From: Streptomyces sp. NBC_00878
GTDB lineage: Bacteria > Actinomycetota > Actinomycetes > Streptomycetales > Streptomycetaceae
Assembly (NCBI RefSeq): GCF_026341515.1
Contig: NZ_JAPEOK010000001.1
Location: 8,618,001 to 8,682,000 of the forward strand
Direction: 5' to 3'
Length of the DNA stretch: 64,000 bases
A program made the translations under genes and the position numbers. Of this stretch, positions 58,769 through 64,000 are shown in pieces. Every line of letters begins with the position of its first letter. Position 1 is the first letter of the stretch. Under the pieces are notes generated by a model. It made no database searches. It saw nothing but the letters and a program-made list of their open reading frames with translations, and was not told the origin of the DNA.

Positions 58769-59938
58769 TCATGGTGGACCGGAGCCGTTCAGCCAGAAGG
58801 CGCCGTACGCCGCCGAAGCCAACGCCACACCGCCCAGCACCCACGCCGACCTGGAGGTTCGCAGCCGGGCCAGAGCCAGGGCGAGGGGCAGCAGCAGGGG
58901 GAAGGCGGGCAGCAGAAGGCGTGGTTTCGAGCCGAAATAGCTCGATGCGCACAGGGCGAGGGCGGTGACGACCCCCGCGTACACCAGAAGCGGCAGCGGC
59001 TGCCGCTGCCGTACGCAGATCACGTACAGCCAGATCAGCAGGCCGACTCCGATGATCAGGGCGGTTCCGGCGAGGGCCGACGGGAACGAGGTGAACTTGT
59101 CGGCGACGAAGCGGGCGAAGGCGTAGCCGCCGTCAAAGCCGTTGCGCCAGCCCGCCTGGACGTCGAGATAGCCCAGCGGGCCCTTCCCCGTGCGATGGCC
59201 GACCCACAGGACGTAGCCCCCGGCGCCGAGGGGCGCGACCAGCATCGCCAGGGCGCGCCGCAGGCGCAGCGCGCTGTCCCGCGCCGGAACACCCCGTTCC
59301 CGTACGAACGAGGCAATCGCCGTCACCCACACGGCCGCGACCACCGCGGCGCCCACCGGGCGGGTCAGGCCCGCCAGCGAGGCGAGCAGGCCCGCGGTCA
59401 GCCAGCGGCCGGTCAGGACCGCGTACAGCGACCAGGCCGCGAGCGCGGTGAACAGCGACTCGCTGTACGCCATCGACTGGACGATGCCGACGGGCAGGAC
59501 CGCCCACAGCAGGACCGCGCAGATCCCGGCCCGTCCTCCGTACACATGGTCCGCGACCGCGAAGATCCCCCAGGCCGCGGCGAGCGAGGCCAGCACGCTG
59601 ACCAGCAGGCCCGCGTCCGCGTACGAGAGCGGGGTGACCGCGGCGACGGCCCGCTCCAGCCAGGGCAGCAGCGGGAAGAACGCCAGGTTCGAGTGCACGT
59701 CCCCGTTGGGCAGGCGCACCTCGTGGCCGTAGCCGAACTCGGCGATCCGCGTGTACCAGAGGGAGTCCCAGCGGGCCGAGAGCAACTGGTGCGGGCTCTT
59801 GTCCCGGGCGGCGCTCCATACGGCCAGCGCCACCAGGCCCAGCGCGCGCACCGCCGCGTAGCCGAGGAGAGCGGGCGCGGCACGGCGCCCGCCCGGACCC
59901 GCACGGGGCGGCACGACGGGCGTTTCAAGATCGGTCAC
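58769..59938 (-). CDS. PIG-V-like mannosyltransferase (GT-C)
   Basis: A 389-residue integral membrane protein with about ten hydrophobic helices. The first luminal loop has ARWDSLWYTRIAEFGY and SNLAFFPLLPWLERAV, the acidic motif region of PIG-V/GPI-mannosyltransferase-II-like proteins in bacteria. It should use a polyprenyl-phosphate mannose donor to glycosylate an exported substrate. GTG 59938 gives a sensible N-terminus, and the open frame upstream to 60571 is a shadow. The gene lies between an AT-richer stretch (58555-58735) and a MITE. Confidence 0.82.
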   Translation of the reverse strand: MTDLETPVVPPRAGPGGRRAAPALLGYAAVRALGLVALAVWSAARDKSPHQLLSARWDSLWYTRIAEFGYGHEVRLPNGDVHSNLAFFPLLPWLERAVAAVTPLSYADAGLLVSVLASLAAAWGIFAVADHVYGGRAGICAVLLWAVLPVGIVQSMAYSESLFTALAAWSLYAVLTGRWLTAGLLASLAGLTRPVGAAVVAAVWVTAIASFVRERGVPARDSALRLRRALAMLVAPLGAGGYVLWVGHRTGKGPLGYLDVQAGWRNGFDGGYAFARFVADKFTSFPSALAGTALIIGVGLLIWLYVICVRQRQPLPLLVYAGVVTALALCASSYFGSKPRLLLPAFPLLLPLALALARLRTSRSAWVLGGVALASAAYGAFWLNGSGPP

Positions 59939-60101
59939 GGGCTCGATTATCGACGCCGCCCGGAACCGGGGGCCCCGCGCGGGGCGTGCTCGGACACATG
60001 GGAGCGTGGTGCATGCCACACGCGTCTTAAGGGAACGTGAGAGGTCCGCCACCTGACATTGGCGGGAACTCGCGTACTCTGGCGAATCACTCGCCTTTGT
60101 G

Positions 60102-60281
60102 CTGGGCCCTGTCGTCAAAGTGCCGTCGGCCGCCCGCAGGGCGAGCCGCGCGGTGTCCGGTGCGTGCGATCGCAGGGCGCCGGAAGGGTCTCGTAGCGGA
60201 GCTACTAGGATCTTCCGGCAACGCCGCGAGTGTGCGTGCCGGACATCGCGCGGCAGTCGGCACTTTGACGACAGGGCCCAG
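60102..60281. mobile_element. MITE-like palindromic element
   Basis: A 180-bp element with perfect 24-bp terminal inverted repeats at 60102-60125 and 60258-60281. The left begins ctgggccctgtcgtcaaagt and the right ends actttgacgacagggcccag. Inner arms (GCCGCGCGGTGTCCGG with CCGGACATCGCGCGGC, 15 of 16) extend the pairing, so nearly the whole element folds into one hairpin. No transposase is encoded. It lies between the divergent mannosyltransferase and MFS genes. No clear target-site duplication is seen. Confidence 0.8.
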
Positions 60282-60374
60282 AGGCCGGGACACCGCTCCT
60301 CCCGAGCCGCAGCCGCAGGGAGTCCCCACCCAGCGGATCCGCCGAACGCGAGGGAACATCTGGGAGGTACGTAC

Positions 60375-61997
60375 ATGTCCGGGACGACCACGGCCGCTGC
60401 GCGTTGCCGTCGGGAAGCCGGGGCCGGTGCAAACCGCTGGGTCGTCCTCATCGTCCTCTGCGTCAGTCTGCTGCTGGTCGCCGTCGACGCCACCGTGCTG
60501 CACGTCGCCGTGCCCGCCGTCACCGAGGACCTCACACCCGGCGCGATAGAGCTGCTCTGGATCGTCGACATCTACCCGCTGGTCTGCGCCTCGCTGCTGA
60601 TTCTCTTCGGCACGCTGGGTGACCGCATCGGCCGCAGGCGCGTCCTGCTCCTCGGGTACGCCCTCTTCGGCGTCGCGTCCGCCATCGCGGCCTTCGCGGA
60701 CAGCGCCCAGGTGCTCATCGCGGCGCGCGCCCTGCTCGGTGTCGGCGGCGCGATGATCATGCCCGCGACGTTGTCCATCCTGCGGCAGGTCTTTCCCGAC
60801 CGGCACGAACGGGCGCTCGCGATCGGCGTCTGGAGCGCCGTCGCCGCGGTGGGCGCGGCCGTCGGCCCCCTGCTCGGCGGGTTCCTGCTCGAACACTTCT
60901 GGTGGGGCTCGGTCTTCCTCATCAACATCCCGCTGATGCTCGTCAGCCTGCCCGTCGGGCGGCTGCTGCTGCCCGAGTCGACCGGTGACGGCCACGGCCC
61001 GTGGGACGTCGTCGGCGCGCTGATGGCCGCGGCGGGCCTCTTCGGCGTCGTTCTCGGCGTGAAGCGGCTCGGCGCCGGGGAGGCCCCGCTGAGCGTCTTC
61101 ACGGCGCTGCCGCTCGTCGTGGGCGCCGGGCTCCTCGTCCTCTTCGTATGGCGACAGCGGCGGCGTCGGCATCCGCTGGTCGATCTGAAGATGTTCGCGC
61201 GGCCCGCGTTCAGTACGTCCGTCGGGTGCATCGTGCTCGCGATGCTCGCGCTCGTCGGTCTTGAGCTGATCGCCGCGCAGTATCTCCAGCTCGTACTGCG
61301 CCTCTCTCCGCTGGAGACCGGGCTGCGGCTGCTGCCGCTCACCGTCGCCGCGATGGCCGCGGGTCTTGTCGGGGCGAAGATGCTCCAGCGGTTCGGGCCG
61401 CGGACCATGGTCTGTTCCGGGTTCTGCCTCACCGCCGCGGCGGTCGCCATGCTGACCGGGATGGGCAGCCATGACAACGCTCCACTGCTGCTGTCCGGGT
61501 TCCTGCTGCTGGGGTTCGGGCTGGAGGTGACGCTCTTCGGGGCGTACGAGTCGATGCTGAGCGAGGCTCCGCAGGAGCAGGCCGGTGGGGCGGCGGCGAT
61601 CGGGGAGACGTCGTACCAGCTCGGGGCGGGGATCGGGATCGCGCTCCTCGGGAGCGTGATGAACGCCTCGTACGCGCCCGGGCTGGCGTCCGTTCCCGGG
61701 GTGTCCGCTGCGGAGTCGGCTGCGGCGGGGCACTCGTTGGGGGAGGCGTACGAGGTCGCTGCGGGGCTTGGCGGGGGGCCGGGGGAGGCGTTGCGGCACG
61801 CTGCTCGGCATGCGTTCGTGCATGGGCTGCATGTGACGTTGCTGGTGAGTGTGGGGTTGTTGTTGCTGGGGGCTGTGATGGCTCTGCGGTTGCCTCGGGT
61901 CATGGAGTGTGGGGCCGGGGTCGAGCTGCCGGCGCCTCGGGACGCGCTGGAGGCGCGGGAGGCGGAGGTCTCGCTGCGGGTGGAGTCTGTCGGCTGA
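60375..61997 (+). CDS. DHA2-family MFS exporter
   Basis: A 540-residue transporter with 14 predicted helices. DHA2 motifs are visible: VAVDATVLHVAVPAVTEDL in helix 1, the motif-A loop FGTLGDRIGRRRVLLLGY, and motif C AVGAAVGPLLGGFLLEHFWW. It is a proton-driven drug or metabolite exporter with unknown substrate. ATG 60375 has gggaggt six bases upstream. The MITE lies 94 bases ahead of the gene and may affect its expression. Confidence 0.92.
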   Translation: MSGTTTAAARCRREAGAGANRWVVLIVLCVSLLLVAVDATVLHVAVPAVTEDLTPGAIELLWIVDIYPLVCASLLILFGTLGDRIGRRRVLLLGYALFGVASAIAAFADSAQVLIAARALLGVGGAMIMPATLSILRQVFPDRHERALAIGVWSAVAAVGAAVGPLLGGFLLEHFWWGSVFLINIPLMLVSLPVGRLLLPESTGDGHGPWDVVGALMAAAGLFGVVLGVKRLGAGEAPLSVFTALPLVVGAGLLVLFVWRQRRRRHPLVDLKMFARPAFSTSVGCIVLAMLALVGLELIAAQYLQLVLRLSPLETGLRLLPLTVAAMAAGLVGAKMLQRFGPRTMVCSGFCLTAAAVAMLTGMGSHDNAPLLLSGFLLLGFGLEVTLFGAYESMLSEAPQEQAGGAAAIGETSYQLGAGIGIALLGSVMNASYAPGLASVPGVSAAESAAAGHSLGEAYEVAAGLGGGPGEALRHAARHAFVHGLHVTLLVSVGLLLLGAVMALRLPRVMECGAGVELPAPRDALEAREAEVSLRVESVG

Positions 61998-62258
61998 GGG
62001 GTTCGTTGTGGCCCGGGCCCAAGACTCTCTCCCGCCCACGCACCGCCCGTTCAGCCCGCTCATCCCGTACGGGTTTCCCGCGGGGGCACCGCACCGCCGG
62101 CGGCTGCGGGCTCGTGCCGGGTGAAGCTCCCTGGGTGAGCCCCGGGCCTCGCCCCTCCACGTAAGGTGCCGTGGTTCTGGACGTGTGTTGCGGTGCGTCG
62201 TAGCGTCTGACTTCGTCCGTGATTAACAGTGCTAGTTTTTCGTACCGGAGGCCCCGCC

Positions 62259-63488
62259 GTGTCCGCTTCCTCCTCCTCTTCCTCTTCCTCTTCCTCTCCT
62301 TCCCCCTCCTCGAAGCTGCCCCCCTTCGATCCCGCCGACCTCCTCGGTATCGATGACCTGTTGAGCGCGGAGGATCTGGCGGTTCGGGGGACCGTGCGTG
62401 ACTGGGCGGCTGATCGGGTGCTGCCCTATGTCGCCGAGTGGTACGAGAAGGGGGAACTGCCCGGGATTCGGGAGCTGGCGCGGGAGTTGGGGGAGATCGG
62501 CGCGCTGGGGATGTCGCTCGACGGGTACGGGTGTGCCGGGGCCTCCGCCGTGCAGTACGGGCTTGCCTGTCTGGAGCTGGAGGCCGCCGACTCCGGGATC
62601 CGGTCGCTCGTCTCCGTGCAGGGATCGCTGGCGATGTACGCCATCCACCGCTTCGGGAGCGAGGAGCAGAAGCAGGCGTGGCTGCCGCGGATGGCCGCCG
62701 GTGAGGTCATCGGGTGCTTCGGGCTCACCGAGCCCGATCACGGGTCCGATCCCGGAGGCATGCGGACGTACGCAAAGCGGGACGGTTCGGACTGGGTGCT
62801 CACCGGGCGGAAGATGTGGATCACCAACGGGTCCGTGGCGGGCGTGGCCGTTGTGTGGGCTCAGACCGATGACGGGATCCGGGGGTTCGTCGTGCCTACC
62901 GACCGGCCCGGGTTCTCCGCGCCCGAGATCAAGCACAAGTGGTCGCTGCGCGCCTCGGTCACCAGTGAACTGGTCCTCGATGAGGTTCGGCTGCCCGCGG
63001 ACGCTGTGCTGCCCCAGGTCACCGGGCTCAAGGGGCCGCTCAGCTGTCTGTCGCACGCCCGGTACGGAATCGTGTGGGGCGCGATGGGCGCCGCGCGGTC
63101 GAGTTTCGAGGCTGCGGTCGAGTACGCGAAGACGCGCGAGCAGTTCGGACGGCCCATCGGCGGCTTCCAGCTCACCCAGGCCAAGCTCGCCGACATGGCG
63201 GTCGAACTGCACAAGGGGATTCTGCTCGCCCATCACCTGGGGCGGCGCATGGACGCGGGACGGCTCCGTCCCGAGCAGGTCAGTTTCGGCAAGCTCAACA
63301 ACGTACGAGAAGCGATCGACATCTGCCGTACGGCACGCACGATTCTCGGCGCCAACGGGATCTCGCTCGAATACCCCGTCATGCGGCATGCCACGAATCT
63401 CGAATCGGTGCTGACCTACGAGGGCACCGTCGAAATGCACCAGTTGGTACTGGGCAAGGCGCTCACCGGTCTCGACGCGTTCCGGTAG
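62259..63488 (+). CDS. acyl-CoA dehydrogenase, glutaryl-CoA dehydrogenase-like
   Basis: A 409-residue FAD flavoenzyme. A poly-Ser tract at residues 3-19, encoded by a CCT-rich microsatellite, is followed by the ACAD core: CFGLTEPDHGSDPGGMRT, KMWITNGSVAGVAVVW, TREQFGRPIGGFQLTQAKLA, and the C-terminal YEGTVEMHQLVLGKALTG with the catalytic Glu of the glutaryl-CoA dehydrogenase group. It oxidises glutaryl-CoA or a related acyl-CoA. GTG 62259 has ggag eight bases upstream. Confidence 0.91.
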   Translation: MSASSSSSSSSSSPSPSSKLPPFDPADLLGIDDLLSAEDLAVRGTVRDWAADRVLPYVAEWYEKGELPGIRELARELGEIGALGMSLDGYGCAGASAVQYGLACLELEAADSGIRSLVSVQGSLAMYAIHRFGSEEQKQAWLPRMAAGEVIGCFGLTEPDHGSDPGGMRTYAKRDGSDWVLTGRKMWITNGSVAGVAVVWAQTDDGIRGFVVPTDRPGFSAPEIKHKWSLRASVTSELVLDEVRLPADAVLPQVTGLKGPLSCLSHARYGIVWGAMGAARSSFEAAVEYAKTREQFGRPIGGFQLTQAKLADMAVELHKGILLAHHLGRRMDAGRLRPEQVSFGKLNNVREAIDICRTARTILGANGISLEYPVMRHATNLESVLTYEGTVEMHQLVLGKALTGLDAFR

Positions 63489-63537
63489 GACCATTCCTAC
63501 CGCGACGCCAAGAAGTGGCCCCGGTGAGCGGCCCTGC

Positions 63538-63984
63538 TCAGCTCTGGTTGAAGAAACCGTCCGGCCGACGGCCGACGGGCTCCCCGCTGACGATCTCGGT
63601 GTCGGCGGGGGTCAGTAGGAAAACCCGGTTCGACACGCGCTCGATCGAGCCGCGCAGGCCGAAGATCAGGCCGGCCGCGAAGTCGACGACGCGCTTGGCG
63701 TCGGCGGCCTCCATGGCCGTGAGGTTCATGATGACGGGGACGCCGTCGCGGAAGAGCTCGCCGATGCCACGGGCGTCCCGGAAGCTGTCCGGGGTGACCG
63801 TGCCGATCCGGCGGCCCTTGTCCTCGGCCGCGTCCGACGCCACCTTCACGCGCGGATCCGTGACCCAGGCATCTCTGGCCCCGGTCTCGGACCCTTCGGC
63901 GTAGTTGTCGTCGTCGTAGTAACGCTCGTCATCGTTGTCGTCGACGAGGCCAAGCCAGGCACTCGCCTTGCGCACCGATCCCAT
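63538..63984 (-). CDS. SepF-family cell-division protein paralogue
   Basis: A 148-residue protein with an acidic, Asp/Tyr-rich linker (about 15-32) and a SepF domain: [60 protein letters not shown]. SepF anchors FtsZ to the membrane. Streptomycetes carry several paralogues, and this one is not next to the dcw cluster, so it is an accessory SepF. ATG 63984 has gaggagg upstream. The N-terminal membrane helix [14 protein letters not shown] is kept. Confidence 0.9.
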   Translation of the reverse strand: MGSVRKASAWLGLVDDNDDERYYDDDNYAEGSETGARDAWVTDPRVKVASDAAEDKGRRIGTVTPDSFRDARGIGELFRDGVPVIMNLTAMEAADAKRVVDFAAGLIFGLRGSIERVSNRVFLLTPADTEIVSGEPVGRRPDGFFNQS

Positions 63985-64000
63985 GGACGCCTCCTCTCAC

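Overview
The window is very GC-rich, starts many genes with GTG or TTG, links genes through 4-base ATGA/GTGA/TTGA overlaps, and carries families typical of actinomycetes (DmdR-type iron box, two Rpf-like muralytic enzymes with LysM domains, PucR regulators, SepF, scpA/scpB beside a ParA, an NB-ARC/TPR regulator). It is almost certainly a Streptomyces chromosome. From memory, the order tlyA-nadK-recN ... pyrG-nudix-ald-parA-scpA-scpB ... aroH-tyrA-cmk-plsC-der ... acyl-CoA dehydrogenase-sepF follows the S. coelicolor SCO1749-SCO1788 core interval in reverse. No rRNA, tRNA, CRISPR array, prophage or biosynthetic cluster was seen.

Layout. 0-3.6 kb: an iron-controlled siderophore importer (two FecCD permeases and an ATPase), with an iron box touching the start codon. 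3.7-10.1 kb: an SCP2-like protein, tlyA, nadK, recN and a glycosyltransferase, separated by repeat arrays. 10.1-20.2 kb: an accessory catabolic region (two PucR-type regulators, a flavin oxidase, an NTF2-like protein, mmsA, a fumarylacetoacetate-hydrolase-family enzyme) with decayed gene pieces between them. 20.2-33.6 kb: a GH15 hydrolase, pyrG, a Nudix hydrolase, an NB-ARC/TPR protein, ald, then a chromosome-organisation operon (parA, a probable ribbon-helix-helix protein, scpA, scpB, a pseudouridine synthase). 33.7-37.5 kb: an NrtR-like Nudix regulator with an ADP-ribosylglycohydrolase, then a Rieske lipoprotein, a DUF6529 membrane protein and a secreted protein on the other strand. 37.8-42.4 kb: aroH, tyrA, cmk, plsC, der. 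42.5-52.3 kb: two hypothetical proteins, two Rpf-like enzymes, and a branched-chain-amino-acid-type ABC transporter in which LivH, LivM and LivG are one 1059-residue chain. 52.5-64 kb: a glycosyltransferase pair, a broken epoxide hydrolase beside a WYL regulator with a perfect operator palindrome, an I78 inhibitor, a PAP2 phosphatase, a PIG-V-like mannosyltransferase, a MITE-like element, an MFS exporter, an acyl-CoA dehydrogenase and a SepF paralogue.

Two themes stand out beyond the core genes. Short tandem repeats (6, 9, 14, 16, 18, about 24 bp) sit at gene ends and within coding ends throughout the window, and some contain start or stop codons. Several genes are visibly broken (an SnoaL-like fragment, an unknown gene after the FAH gene, the epoxide hydrolase), mostly in the 13-20 kb accessory block. 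The most unusual intact item is the LivH-LivM-LivG fusion.
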